The notes: a model not told the origin generated them from the sequence alone. A stretch of DNA of 64,000 nt from Rattus norvegicus (GCF_036323735.1 NC_086039.1:157031627-157095626); one strand, 5' to 3'. Positions 35,410 to 46,908 are shown, numbered from the stretch's first letter. Program-made: numbers and translations.

Positions 35410-35590
35410 CAATGGTATGGGACAGGTATAATACTTGCCTAGCATGTATTGAAGCCTTGGGTTCCATCCTAAGCACCAAATAAATTGTGAGTGGTGGCTC
35501 TTAGGCAGTGAAGGCAGGAGAATCAAAAAAGTTTAAGGTTTTCCTCTATTATATAGCAAATTCAAAGCCAGCCTGATATCTACATAGAGT
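35410..35590 (+). mobile_element. ID-headed B4-type SINE
   Basis: cttgcctagcatgtattgaag and a B1-like body. Confidence 0.6.
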
Positions 35591-35639
35591 AAGGAAATGC
35601 AGTGAGTTCCTTTTGGAGATAAATTTAAGGGATTTTTAT

Positions 35640-36210
35640 CATTTAAAAAGTATGTACAATATTTTTATCATACTCTTTCCCGTATCCCAACTCCTCTCAG
35701 ATCCTCCCCACCCAACTTCATGTTCTCTCACACTCTCTGTCCCCTCTCCCTCTCTATCCCTCAGGGAGAAAAAAAAACAAAGATCAAAATAAATTAACAA
35801 GCAAAATTCATTAAGACAAAAATTACCCAAACGAAAAGTTCACAAAACCAAACCAAACAAAAAAACAAACAAACAAACAAATAACAAACCAATCATGGAG
35901 TCCATTTTGTGTTAGACAGCTACTCCTGGGCATGGAACCTACCTTGGAGTGTGACAGATATATCTAGTGACATTCCATTAGAGAAAACTGATTTCCCCTT
36001 TCTCAGCAAGTATCAGTTGCAAATAACTTCTTGGTTAGGGATGGAATTTTGTGCTGAAATTTCGTATGGATTGAACTTTACAGATCTTCTGTGTGCCATT
36101 ACAGCCCTTAATGCAGAAAAGGAGTTAGAAATATTGAAAGATGTAGAGGCGGTGAATAGTTCCAATGAAACAGTATCATCAGACCCAACAGGATTGATAT
36201 ACACATAAAT
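35640..36210 (-). mobile_element. Older L1 3' UTR fragment in opsin intron 4
   Basis: Pyrimidine-rich start, AAAC-rich stretch, then gctactcctgggcatggaacc: L1 (Lx-like) antisense text. Confidence 0.65.
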
Positions 36211-36384
36211 GAAGTTCTTGTAGTCTCATAACCTGGCTTCCTTGTTCTCACTCCAATGAGATGGAAAGTGACTGCCTGCCCATACCTAGAGGACTCAGTA
36301 AGGGGGCAGAGTTGTCTGTGCCTTCCCCCTGGCCCTCCCATGGAGCATAACCTACAGAACACCTGCCTCCTCTTTGCAAGTGTT

Positions 36385-36750
36385 TTAGTTACTATTCTAT
36401 TGCTGTAAAAAGACACCATGACCAAAGCAACTTTATTTTTTAAAAGTGTTTGATTAGTGGATGCTTACAGTTTCAGAGGTTGAGTCCATGACAAATGTGG
36501 TGGGGAGTGTGGCAGCAGGAGTCAGGCATGACACTGGAGCAGTAGCTGAGAGCTTAATCCTACTCTGTAAGTTGAAGGCAAAGAAAGATAGATTGTCCCT
36601 GGCATGGGTATTTAGAACATCAAAGTTCACCCTTCATAATGCACCTCCTCCAAGAAGGCCATACCTCCTAATGTTCCAAAACAGTTTCATCAACTAGAGA
36701 CCAGACATTCAAATACATGAGCCTATGGGGGCCATTCTCCTTCAAACCAC
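36385..36750. mobile_element. URR1-like rodent repeat
   Basis: ttagttactattctattgctg to ccttcaaaccacaagg. Confidence 0.6.
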
Positions 36751-37968
36751 AAGGAGGCTCTTGGGGAAGATCAAGAAGTGAACTCCAGAATGCCATTTAC
36801 ACCTAGACCTGCTCAATACTGTCCTATGTCTGGTGTTCCATTTTTAGGAAGCCAATTCTGTCAAGAGTTCCTATCTCACCAACATTCCTATCCAGGCCAG
36901 GTTATCACTGGGGAGACTCTACAAAAGATGAGAGTAAGAGAATGTGTAAGCTGGGTACTGAATGCTGAGAGCTCTGTGCTCCTCTAATGGTCTCCTTCCC
37001 CAAAGCATAAATTAATTGTCCCTTGGTTAAACAACTTTCCTACCATTTACTTCATGTACCATTTGTTCAGTGCCCCAGCACTGTTAGCACAGGTGGCAGG
37101 AAGTCCCTTAAGGTGGTGCTTTACCAATATTAAGGTGTTTTGTGCTCACTCCTGCATGAACAGGTATTTATAAGCTCTTTCTGAAGAAGACCATGAGCTC
37201 TACCAGTAGGCACCATTCACCTTCATGTCTTGTAATGAAGGCTGCAAATTGGCTCCTGGGGGGTCGGTGATCCCATATCAGAATCAATGTATCTAGTTCC
37301 CAGTGTTTCCCTCCAGCTTTAGTAGTATTAGCTATTGGCTAGAAGAGTCCATCACTGCTGTTCCAGCTCTTCCTGTATTATAACCTTCCTGATTCCTTTT
37401 ACAGCTGTCTGTCATCAGTAAGCCTTCCAAGGTAGATAGTGGCTAGCCTCTAGCCTCTAGCAAACCTGTAGAAGTGTATACGTGGGTCTTGCATTGCCAC
37501 TGGGCACCTGACAATTACCAGGCCTGGTTTAGTTAAAGAAAACTTCACTTCTAGCGCTCCATTCAGGACTCCAGACTCAAACCTGAGCACAGGACTAGAT
37601 CTTGGAAGGAATCAGATACAGACTAAACTCAGTCTCCTTAGTTCTCCTTCACAAGCTTCTGTGAAACTATAAACAACAACTTCAAAGGTCTGGTGTAAGG
37701 GTTGTCCTTGGCCAGGTCAGCCACTTGTTCCCACAAGGCCTACAAAAAGACAGCTCCAGGACCACTCTGGCTCCCAAGTCAGGTCATTCTCTGATTTAGG
37801 GTGGGAGGCACGATTGGAATACTAGGTGGACCATTTCCTACTCCCCTTAGATTCCTAGGTTTTCCTCTCCTTGATAGTATCATAACTTGGTACCTGAGCA
37901 ATGCTAATAGTCCCTCCATATATAGAGGCCTATCTGAATAATCCATTCACTGTCCTTGTCTTCTTTAG
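36751..37968. other. Rest of opsin intron 4
   Basis: About 1.2 kb with no recognised repeat or exon. Confidence 0.45.
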
Positions 37969-38208
37969 GTGGCAAAGCAACAGAAAGAATCTGAGTCCAC
38001 CCAGAAGGCTGAGAAGGAGGTGACACGCATGGTGGTGGTGATGGTCTTCGCATACTGCCTCTGCTGGGGGCCCTATACTTTCTTTGCATGCTTTGCTACT
38101 GCCCATCCTGGCTATGCCTTCCACCCTCTTGTGGCCTCCCTACCATCCTACTTTGCCAAAAGTGCCACTATCTACAATCCCATTATCTATGTCTTTATGA
38201 ACCGGCAG
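37969..38208 (+). CDS. Opn1mw: Middle/long-wave cone opsin, coding exon 5
   Basis: The 240-nt exon encodes residues 244-323: cytoplasmic loop 3 (AKQQKESESTQKAEKE), TM6 with the CWGPY motif and TM7. It carries the retinal-attachment lysine K307 (in FAKSATIYNP) and the NPxxY motif (N313-P-I-I-Y317). Tuning residues are Y272, T280 and S303 (human 277, 285, 308). Tyr and Thr are the long-wave states, while Ser at 308 is a rodent-type blue-shifting change. Acceptor ctttag, donor CAG|gtaagc. The intron that follows is 6.7 kb and contains a retroviral remnant. Confidence 0.98.
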
Positions 38209-39540
38209 GTAAGCAAGAGCCTGTGCATATCAAACCCAAAATGGCCCAGAACTCAGTGAAGGTTCTTACCTGGAATCAAATTATCAATGAAAAATCTTTA
38301 TAGAGAACCTGGGAGTCGGGGTTAATGATGGTCCTTCAAGTAAATAAGCATGGAAAGGCTCTACATGTTACCCACCCTAGTCTGACCTCAACTCAACCAT
38401 GACCTCTGGTATCCTTGCACTATCTCCACTTGAGTCTAGTAATTAAGAAAGTTTGGTACACTGCAGGTTCTTCACTTCTGATAACCCCACAACTATGGAT
38501 AAGAAGCTTCTAAAGGCGCTACTAAGCATTCAATGAGCACACAATGATCCTAGCTAATTCTGTTCCTCTTGTGTTTACAGATTCAACTCTAAATTTTTTT
38601 CATTTCAAACCTTGATTTTGGATTTTTGCCTCCTTAAAAGTTTAGCTTTTCTTGGTTACACTAGCTAAGAGTTCAAGAGCTTTTATGAGCTCACAAATTA
38701 GTTTAGAGAGAGCATGCTATGGCGTTACCCAAGGTCTTCTCTGATGGTAACCATCCTTAGCTGCCATATTGGACTGTGACACAAGTTGCTTGTGGCTCTT
38801 AGAATCCCCTGGTTGGTGAACCTTATGAGGCTCAATACCTTCTGAGTGCCATTTGCCTTCCTCTTTCTTGAATATATCATATGCACTTCATTAAGGAGCA
38901 TCTACTGTGTGAGTTATTAGTAATCAGAAGTGTTCAATGGAGCCTCTCATTTCATTAGACTCAGTGAATCCTTCCAACTGACTTTTCTTTCCTCTCTTAT
39001 CTTTCTTCATCTGGTGCTTGGGATGGAACACAGGCCCTGGTGCATGCCAGGCAAGTAATCTACCCCAGATCTCCTCTTCTAAAAAGCAGTACTAGAAAGA
39101 AATCCTTGTTAAAGACAGGAAACCAGGGTAGGAATTGAAACACATTCTTCTGGGCAGGTGCACAAATGTTGCTTTCACCCATTCTGCTGTATTCCAAGAA
39201 ATCTGGAACAGAGCATTTCATTCTTGTTCACTGCTATATCCTTCCAGAATAAAGTTAGGGTCAGGCATAAAGTGAAAACTAAGTAGATCTGCCAGCTTTT
39301 CAGCCACATTCATGTTCTTATTCAGCCTATCTCTAATGTTCTCAATGTCAACACTTAAGTATTTTCATTTTCAGGGCTTTAATGTTACAGGGAATGGAGT
39401 TAGTCACAAACAGAGGTGAAATTTTAGGACACTTTTAGTTTGGGTTCTCAAAGCTTTGTAGTTAGGATCCTTAGATGGCATTGTCTTTTTTAATCACTGC
39501 CTAAGTATCCTGAGGCTATCACAACAAATTCCACAAATTT
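38209..39540. other. Start of opsin intron 5, unassigned
   Basis: No exon, coding frame or named repeat seen. Confidence 0.45.
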
Positions 39541-39544
39541 CATG

Positions 39545-39662
39545 GCTTAAAATGACAGAATTATATAGCTCAGTGGAAGAGTACTTGCCTAGTATACACA
39601 AAATCCTAGGCTAAGTTCCTACCTCTACAACAAACAAACAAACAAACAAACAAACAAACAAA
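39545..39662 (+). mobile_element. Old ID-like SINE with (AAAC)n tail
   Basis: ttatatagctcagtggaagagtacttgcctag, tail of repeated AAAC at 39630-39661. Confidence 0.75.
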
Positions 39663-39672
39663 GAAAATAGAG

Positions 39673-39812
39673 CTGTAGAACAAAGGAAGCTAGGAGAGAG
39701 ACATTAAATTTCTCACAGTTCCAGAGGCCAGAAATCTGAGGTTTGGGTATCATCTGACCTCTGGAACTGTGAGAAACTTACTGTCTTTCTCCTAACTTCT
39801 CTTGTTCTACAA
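39673..39812. repeat. Long inverted repeat (55-bp arms, 30-bp loop)
   Basis: Arms at 39673-39727 and 39758-39812 are reverse complements at about 48 of 55 positions, including 19 perfect base pairs next to the loop (tttctcacagttccagagg). It sits in opsin intron 5 beside an ID-like SINE. Confidence 0.9.
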
Positions 39813-39873
39813 CCCACAAGCATGCTGCTCCAATATTATGCTTCACATAGATCTTTTTCTGTATGTGTAGTGC

Positions 39874-40368
39874 TGTAGAAATTATTTAATTCTGACTTGG
39901 TGTTTCTACCCTGCCTTTGATCATTTATTTAGTTCCCAAATAAAAGACACACACAACCTTTATATTTACAATACGCCTTAGACAGTACAAGAGCTAGGCA
40001 TATACCTAGCCTCTTTTTGATATTAGAATCAACTTCCTAGATAACTCTGAATTATAACTTACTACTCTGGGCTGCTCTTAACTCCAATTGACCCCCCCTC
40101 AGGGACACGTTTTCTTGACTCCTAATCTATGGTGGCCTCTCTGTCCTCCTTCTGCACCTTCTTCTTCTTCATGGTCTCTCTCTGATCCCCAAGCCCAGGA
40201 AACCTAAACCCCACCTATGTCATCTATTGGCAGTTGGCCTCTTTATTCACCAATCAGAAATAACTTGGGGCCAACTTGTATATTCAGACTCTCTCCTCTC
40301 TGTGAAAACCAGGACTTTAGGGCCTGCCCTTAGCATTACAATAGACAGCAAAAGACCAAACTTGAACA
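39874..40368 (-). mobile_element. Probable 3' LTR of the intron-5 retrovirus
   Basis: The 495-bp block starts TGTAGAAATT and ends GAACA on the plus strand, i.e. TG...CA ends. In minus orientation it begins just after a purine-rich tract (about aaagagggaat), as expected for polypurine tract plus U3, and ends in a U5-like AATTTCTACA. It lies downstream of the minus-strand pol remnant, the right place for its 3' LTR. Edges were set by eye. Confidence 0.65.
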
Positions 40369-40433
40369 ATTCCCTCTTTAGTTCAAAAAAGGCTCTTTTC
40401 TCTCAGATACAAATTATTTAAATTATGCAAATT

Positions 40434-40618
40434 GAGCTGGAGAGATGGCTCAGCAGTTAAGAGCACTGATGGCTCTTCCAGAGGTCCTGAGTTCAATTCC
40501 GAGCAACCACATGGTGGCTCACAATCATCTGTAATGAGATCTGATGCCCTCTTCTGGTGTGTCTGAAGACAATGATAGTTTACTAACATACATAAAATAA
40601 ATAAAAAATCTTTTTAAA
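40434..40618 (+). mobile_element. B2 SINE with target duplication
   Basis: Full B2 with exact 13-bp duplication aattatgcaaatt at 40421-40433 and 40619-40631, inserted in retroviral sequence. Confidence 0.97.
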
Positions 40619-41507
40619 AATTATGCAAATTATAAGGTATAGTATATACTTATATAACATCCAGTCCATTATATTTGGCAATTTAGTTGAACTATTTTAT
40701 CATCTATCCTAACTTAATGAGTTTACAATCCTGTACCTCAACCATGTTTGATTTTTAACTTGTATTACCACCTGAAAACCATCCTTTTTCATCTAGAACA
40801 CCTTCTTTAATGCTAAACAACTTAAGTTCAATTGTGAGACTATAACTAGTCTTCAACCCCATCAAAGATTTAAGAAGGAATATATATTTGAGTATGGAGG
40901 AATGTAGCTTCCAAATTTAAACAATTAGCAGAGATGGCTGGACAGTCCCCAACATTCCTTATAACATTGTAGCATCTATCTTCAGCCTTCTGACCCACAC
41001 CTGACAGACCTTAAGTGAAGCAGGAATTATGAAAGACTAGTTTATCCTGTCTCGGCAGAGCTTAGCCGTTGACTACCCTGTGTCCATTTGTCATTTTTGG
41101 ACAGCATTCTGTTTGTAGATGAAGTTAGGTCATTTCATGTCCATTGGGTAGCTTACCACAGTTGAAGCTACTCCACACGGAGGTATTGATGCCCATCACC
41201 TTCCTTATAGTGGAATGGAGGTACTGTCAGGAGCAGACATGTCTCATAGTCGAGAGATCTTTTGATAAGGAAATAACATTATATGCCATATTCTGTGGCT
41301 CTCCAGTGCTTTTGAGCTATTTGAGCTAAACATCAATTACTTTTAGCTATTTACTATTCGAATAACCTTGAAAACATTTTATTGTAATTAACTAAATTAG
41401 AATCTAATATGACCATGAGTGACTATCTGACTCTTGTATTACTTAATTATTCCAAACAGTTTGTAATACCAGCTATTAAAAGGGCTGGGTCTAAGCCTTG
41501 TATTCTT

Positions 41508-41607
41508 TTTTTTTTTTTTGGTTCTTTTTTTTTGGAGCTGGGGACCGAACCCAGGGCCTTGCGCTTCCTAGGCAAGCGTTCTACCACTGAGCTAAATCCC
41601 CAACCCC
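41508..41607 (-). mobile_element. ID SINE with target duplication
   Basis: Exact 15-bp duplication aagccttgtattctt at 41493-41507 and 41608-41622. Confidence 0.98.
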
Positions 41608-42233
41608 AAGCCTTGTATTCTTAAATGAGTTGCATAGGCATAATGCTTATCTAAGAATAACAAAATTAATTTTAAATTTCATATCAACATACAAAGATTT
41701 ATACCAATGAAAACCTTAAACTGCATTGATATACAAATTCTGTACCAATGTAGTCAATTCTACATTGGAATATAAAAATTTCTACCAATGTAAGATTATG
41801 GCTATAGAATGATTTAACAGTAAATTTAATAATACATCCATATTTGTTTAATTTGTTTTAATATTACTGTATTCCCCTTTTTTAATTCAACCCCCTTCTC
41901 TTTACCTAAAAAAGACAGAAGGATAGAGAAGAGGAAAGAAAACATAGAAATCCCTAAGTCTAAGCTTTCTTTTAGTTTCCTCCCTGTCCAAAACTATAAT
42001 TATTTGTAAATTATTCCTTAAAATGACAACATATCTATAATTCATAAAATGGTGAAAACCATCCACCCCAAACTTAAGAGATTGGGACGATGACCTTTTA
42101 TGATTGCTTCTTGCTTAATTGGGGTAAAGAATTCCTGTTTGGAGCCCAAGGGAAAATGGTTAGTTTTTTAAAAGCAAGCTGTAGCATTTTTGCCCAGTTT
42201 CTGTGTTATCCAGTCTCAGTATTGTCTGTCAAG

Positions 42234-42235
<2 letters not shown>

Positions 42236-42328
<93 letters not shown>
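42236..42328 (+). repeat. (GT)n(GA)n compound microsatellite
   Basis: About 21 GT units then about 25 GA units, in opsin intron 5. Confidence 0.98.
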
Positions 42329-42330
<2 letters not shown>

Positions 42331-42484
42331 ATTTGGGCTAGCCCTTTGAAGTTGATTTGCATGCATATTTTGGAGAAATCAGTAACTGACCACAGTCTGT
42401 GAGAGTGAATCACCTGGGCTGCTTGCTCTGTGAAGGCATTCATGTCTCAGCTGATAAGAGGTTTTTCAGAGTCAGATATAATTT

Positions 42485-44560
42485 TTATAAGTTTTGTTGG
42501 TAACCATGTTTTTTCATCCCTGTAGATACATAAACATGACCACACCCCCATCTTAAAACTACTGCAGGTTTCCATTCTGATGTCAACACAGCTTTTTGGA
42601 TAACCAGAGTTATCAAAGCATTTAGTTTGTCCCTGGGGATTTTCTTTCTCCTTTTTAGTTTAACAAGCATCTCTTTTAAGGTACAATTGCCTCTTCCTAT
42701 AACTGTGTGTCCTGTGGGATTGTGTGGTATACCAATAACATGCTTTATATTATAATATGCAAAGAATTGCTTCATCTTATTGGATATATGTGGGAACATT
42801 GTCAGTTTTGATTTGTGCAGGTATCCCCATAATTGTCATTATTCCCATTAAGTGTGCAATTACCCAATCAGCCTTTTCAGAACTTAAAGCAGTTGTCCAT
42901 TGAAACCCTGAGTATGTGTCAATGGTATGGTATATGTACCTCTGCTTTCCAAATTCTGCAAAATGGAAAAAAATTCAACTTCCAGATGTCATTTCTTTTG
43001 GTACACCTAGTGTTACTACCAGCAGGTAGAGGAGTTTAGTTGTATAGATAACACATAGGACACTTGGCCAACAAGACATCATTTGGTGCCCAGCAATGAA
43101 AATTTTTTTCTTTAAACCTTTCCCATTAACATGTTTTTCATGAAATTTTAAGGTTTCTAACACATTTCCTATTAGTAACTGGTCAATTTCATCATTTTCT
43201 TGAGCTAATGGACCAGGCAAACCTGTATGAGACTGAATATATAATATAATATAAAGTGGATGGTTTCTACTTTTGATGGCTTGTTGCAATTGTATAAATA
43301 ACGAAGTTAATTCTGAGTTACCAGGTACAAACTCAGAAGTTTCTATATGCAAAACAACTGTTTCTGCATATAAAGAATCAATAACTATGTTAAGAGACTT
43401 AGGATAATCTAATAATACCATAAGGATAGCATACAACTCTGATTTTTGAATCAATATATATGGACTTTTTATCACCTTGCTTATTTTGTCTGACATAATA
43501 ACCTGCCATCTTCATCTTGTTTGCATCAGTATAAAATGTTGGTACCTCTGGAATTGGTGTTCTGTTTACTATATGTGGAAAAATCCAATTAGTTCTTTTT
43601 ATAAACTCCATATGCTTTTAAGATATTTGCTATTAATTTCACCCAAGTAGTTACTATAAATTCTTTGCCAATCTTCATTGATCACCCATAATGACATAAT
43701 TTCAGCATTTGTAAGAGATACTACAATTTGGGCTGGATCTTTTTCATGACAATTGACGTAGTCTTATTCTACCTTTTATAATTAATTCAGAAATCTTTTC
43801 TATAAATGTCTTCAATGTTTTACTTTGTTTATGAGCTAAGAAAAGCTATTCCATAAGACTATCTTCCCCTTGCACAATGAGCCCAGTAGGAGAATGAGTT
43901 AAAGGTAAAATGACCATAATACAATCAAGTTTAGAATTGATTTGATTCACATAAGCTTCTTGCAGTCTCTGTTCTAAAAGACTTAACTCTTTTTACTGCT
44001 TCAGCTGTTAGACATGTTGGACTGTTTAAATTGGAATCTCCTTGTAATGTTTGAAACAAATTACTTAACTCATATGTACTTAATCCAATTGTAGACCTCA
44101 ACCAGTTAATATCTCCCATTAATTTTTGAAAATCGTTAAGAGTTTGTAATTGATCCCTACCGATCTGTACCTTTTGTGGTCAAATTTTTTGTTGACTGAT
44201 TTTATAACCCAAATAACTAAGTGGATTTCCTCTTTGTATTTCTTCTGGAGCAATCTATGGCCCCCAGCATGGCAGAATTATTTGTGTTACCTTAAACATA
44301 TTCTCTAAAACATCTTTGTCAGAAACAAGCAACAGAATGTCATCCATATAATGATATATAATAGATTGAAATAATTGCTTATGAATGATTTCTGATGGTT
44401 ATTGCACAAAATACTGACATAAAGTTGGACTATTTAACATTCCATGTGGAAGTACCTTCTAGTAGTATCTCTTTAATGGATGACTATTATTCAAAGTAGT
44501 TCTAAATCTTTTTCTCATGAGAACACTGGTCACTGGACTAGTAACAATGCTAATCTATGA
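42485..44560 (-). mobile_element. Class II endogenous retrovirus pol remnant (minus strand)
   Basis: Reading the minus strand from about 44560 down, decayed betaretrovirus-like (ERVK/IAP-type) pol domains occur in order. They are reverse transcriptase with the YMDD catalytic motif at 44339-44350, a connection region, RNase H (a TFYTDA-type motif near 43530) and integrase with an N-terminal zinc-binding region near 43110-43180 and a core near 42700. The frame is broken by many stops and shifts, so no enzyme can be made. It lies antisense in opsin intron 5. Gag, protease and the 5' LTR were not found, so the provirus is 5'-truncated. Confidence 0.88.
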
Positions 44561-44882
44561 ACTCATTGAAACATACACATGCAAAGACCCCCATCCCAAA
44601 AGAGGCAGTCACAGGTTCCAGTAATTTGAATTTGCCATATTTTAGAAGAGGTCATAATTCAGCTATAATCACCATTAACTGATGAATTGGATGATTCAGA
44701 CCTCCTCCATTCATATGTGTAAAGAACAAGCTGAGCCTTCTTCATCCCACTCCTAATATTCTTAATGGGAGAAGGGAAGTTGTATATCCACAAAGTGACA
44801 GTACAGAATGACCCAAGCTTCACTTTTAGCACAGTATACTAGCCCTTTCTGCTTTGCTGAATAATGGTTTTTGTCCTTCTAG

Positions 44883-44993
44883 TTTCGAAATTGCATCTTA
44901 CAGCTCTTTGGAAAGAAAGTTGATGATAGCTCTGAACTTTCCAGCACCTCCAAAACAGAAGTCTCATCTGTCTCTTCAGTGTCACCTGCATAA
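44883..44993 (+). CDS. Opn1mw: Middle/long-wave cone opsin, terminal coding exon 6
   Basis: The last 36 codons plus TAA follow acceptor ccttctag. The encoded tail begins FRNCILQLFGKK (helix 8) and ends in a Ser/Thr-rich stretch (SSTSKTEVSSVSSVSPA), the substrate region for cone opsin kinase and arrestin binding. It joins exon 5 in phase 0 (NRQ|FRNC). The exon lies only about 240-320 bp beyond the last clear retroviral reverse-transcriptase sequence in intron 5, yet its splice site and frame are intact. Confidence 0.97.
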   Translation, partial: FRNCILQLFGKKVDDSSELSSTSKTEVSSVSSVSPA

Positions 44994-45059
44994 AGTTTGC
45001 CTCCAACCTGTTGCATCTACCAAAGCTTTGGCCATGTCCCTTCTCATCCATCCTAATGA

Positions 45060-45065
45060 AATAAA
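45060..45065 (+). terminator. Opsin polyadenylation signal
   Basis: A canonical AATAAA lies 67 nt after the opsin stop codon, the first such signal, implying a very short 3' UTR. It is the last clear opsin element before the convergent Tex28 gene. Confidence 0.8.
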
Positions 45066-45214
45066 CATAATTTCTCCTTGCCCAAACCATCAAAGCCCCA
45101 GAGATGTCTACAGTTTGAGGTTATCTAAAGCGGCTGGATATTCAGGCACCAGACCTGGAGGGAATACAATGTAGGCAAAGATACCAGACCATATGTGGGG
45201 TTTTTTTTTTCATT

Positions 45215-45220
45215 TTTAAT
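45215..45220 (-). terminator. Possible Tex28 polyadenylation signal
   Basis: On the minus strand an ATTAAA variant lies about 207 nt after the Tex28 stop. I see no canonical AATAAA between the two genes on this strand. Its use would leave the two 3' ends about 150 bp apart without overlap. Confidence 0.4.
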
Positions 45221-45426
45221 TCAGTCCCCATGTTTGCAGATATTATGAAAAGAGCATGAAAAACTGGAATAAGAAGGCAAGTTGGCATCTGCATGTATGT
45301 CACTGGGCTTGCAGTTACAGAATTAAGAAAATGAGACCAACAAAGTACTTTCTAAAGAGGTCTTACTGGATGCCATCAACAACTTAAAGGAAGGAAGAAA
45401 TTCAGGCAAATGGCACTTCTTACCCC

Positions 45427-45783
45427 TCAGTGTCTAGCTGATGGAGGTTTAGCATCCTTTAAGTCTGATCTCCACTTAAAGGGGACCCAGGCCTGCCAGT
45501 CAATAATAGAGATGACATGCCGCTTCTGCCAGGCCAAGGTCCCAAGCCCAATGATCATAAATACAATGAAGATGCGCAGGCGTGAGTTGAGCAAGGGCAA
45601 AGGGCAAGAACACAATGTAGAGACCACGACCAAGAGGATAGTGGTCAGAGTGAGAAGCAGGCTTATGAATCTGAAGAAAAAGTCCTTGGGGCGGGTTCTG
45701 AGGCTGGCCATCATCTCCAGTTGGGTAGCTTGCTGTAGAGTTTCTAGCTTTGTTATTCTGTTCTTGAAAGTCTCCATTACATC
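45427..45783 (-). CDS. Tex28: TEX28, terminal coding exon (two membrane segments)
   Basis: Read on the minus strand, acceptor ctacag precedes 118 codons plus TGA. The exon encodes the end of a coiled coil (KNRITKLETLQQATQLE) and two hydrophobic helices, one around FISLLLTLTTILLVVVSTL and one around IFIVFMIIGLGTLAW. It ends in a soluble tail (IDWQAWVPFKW). This matches the C-terminal architecture of testis-expressed protein 28, a TMCC-related coiled-coil membrane protein of unknown molecular role. It joins the preceding exon in phase 0 after the Trp codon. The stop codon lies 433 bp from the opsin stop codon, tail to tail. Confidence 0.93.
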   Translation of the reverse strand, partial: DVMETFKNRITKLETLQQATQLEMMASLRTRPKDFFFRFISLLLTLTTILLVVVSTLCSCPLPLLNSRLRIFIVFMIIGLGTLAWQKRHVISIIDWQAWVPFKWRSDLKDAKPPSARH

Positions 45784-45927
45784 CTGTAGGGAACACATAC
45801 ATACACACACATATACTCACCAGAAGTCAGACATAAATGTGCTTATCTAGCAATTATTTGCTTACGGGTGTACAAGAAGTACTGTTAAGATGTTTTTCTC
45901 TTTTTTTCTTCCTTGTTTATTTACTTA

Positions 45928-46062
45928 TTTATTTGAGGCAAGATCTCACTCTATAATTCCAGCTGGCCTGAAACTTGTCAGATAGACCAGGCTGTTCCCA
46001 AACTCACAGATATCTGGGATCTCTCATGTCCTGGGATTAAAGGCATGTGCTATTTTACCTGA
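45928..46062 (-). mobile_element. B1 SINE in Tex28 intron
   Basis: gcaagatctcactctataattcc, tgggattaaaggcatgtg. Confidence 0.8.
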
Positions 46063-46625
46063 TAAATTGAATCTTTTAGGAGAGATGGGTAGACTCTCTT
46101 GGGTATGCACAGCAGAGACAGACAGTTGCTGTGGAATGCTGGGCTGATGGGTCCTGGTGAGAATTATCTACTGCTAATACTGAGGACCTAGGTGGAAAAG
46201 GTCTAACCAGGGACAAGAATAGGAAACAGCTATGGTTGTGGAAAGGACTGAGGGGCAAGAAGCTAGACTCCAAGAAAAGATTCCCAAAGACTCTCTCTAC
46301 TAGTCATGCAAATACCCCAGCATCCCTTGGGCTTGTCAAACCTCACCCCTGATTTATAGGTCACAGAATCCAGGGTATGGCTCAGTGATTGCCCCTACAA
46401 GATGAGAACCACTGTCCTAAGCCTCCAAAGCACCTTGGCTGCATGATAAGGAATGGAGCTCACACTGGCGTGCAGGGTGGACACTGCTGTCAAAGGTACA
46501 GGTTACTATTGTACCATCAGGCCAGACACAGATGTATCTTCTTTTGCCTTGGCTTGGGTGCATCCAAATAGATCTATTCATCCCCACATCCTTCTCACTA
46601 GTCCTTTCTCCCCAAACACCCTCAC

Positions 46626-46761
46626 CCATATTTCCTTGGCTCTTTCATAGGACAAATAGGCCATTTTCTCTTCAGTGCATGCCAGATGCTGTTTGAGGTG
46701 GCAAATCTCATCCAGGTATCTCTGCAAGTGATCATTCACATGTTCTTCCATCAGTGATTGT
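46626..46761 (-). CDS. Tex28: TEX28, penultimate coding exon
   Basis: The 136-nt exon (acceptor tcctag, donor TGG|gtgagg) supplies the last base of an Arg codon and then 45 codons. The product is a charged, heptad-like coiled coil starting QSLMEEHVNDHLQ and ending MAYLSYERAKEIW. MAYLSYERAKEIW is a strongly conserved block of TEX28, and TMCC proteins have a related motif. The phase fits both neighbours exactly, which supports a working gene. The upstream intron is 14.65 kb, expanded by L1 and retroviral insertions. Confidence 0.93.
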
Positions 46762-46855
46762 CTAGGATACAAGAGAGAAATTAACACTCCCTCTGCACCC
46801 TTACTCAGAGCTCATTGGCAGTGAGTACCCTGAAGCTGGATTTACTAACAACACC

Positions 46856-46856
<1 letters not shown>

Positions 46857-46908
<52 letters not shown>
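46857..46908 (+). repeat. (CA)n microsatellite
   Basis: About 26 CA units, 95 bp upstream (gene sense) of a Tex28 acceptor. Confidence 0.98.

Larger units (their letters stand above)
40369..42484 (-). mobile_element. Provirus interior between pol and LTR, with nested insertions
   Basis: AT-rich sequence with no open frames, in the position of env and the 3' end of the minus-strand provirus. No env motif was recognised. A B2 (40434-40618), an ID (41508-41607) and a GT/GA microsatellite (42236-42328) have landed in it. Confidence 0.45.

Noticed and set aside
24769..44993. A second opsin copy or L/M tandem array as in primates
   Set aside because: Each of the six exons occurs once in the window, and Tex28 follows directly.
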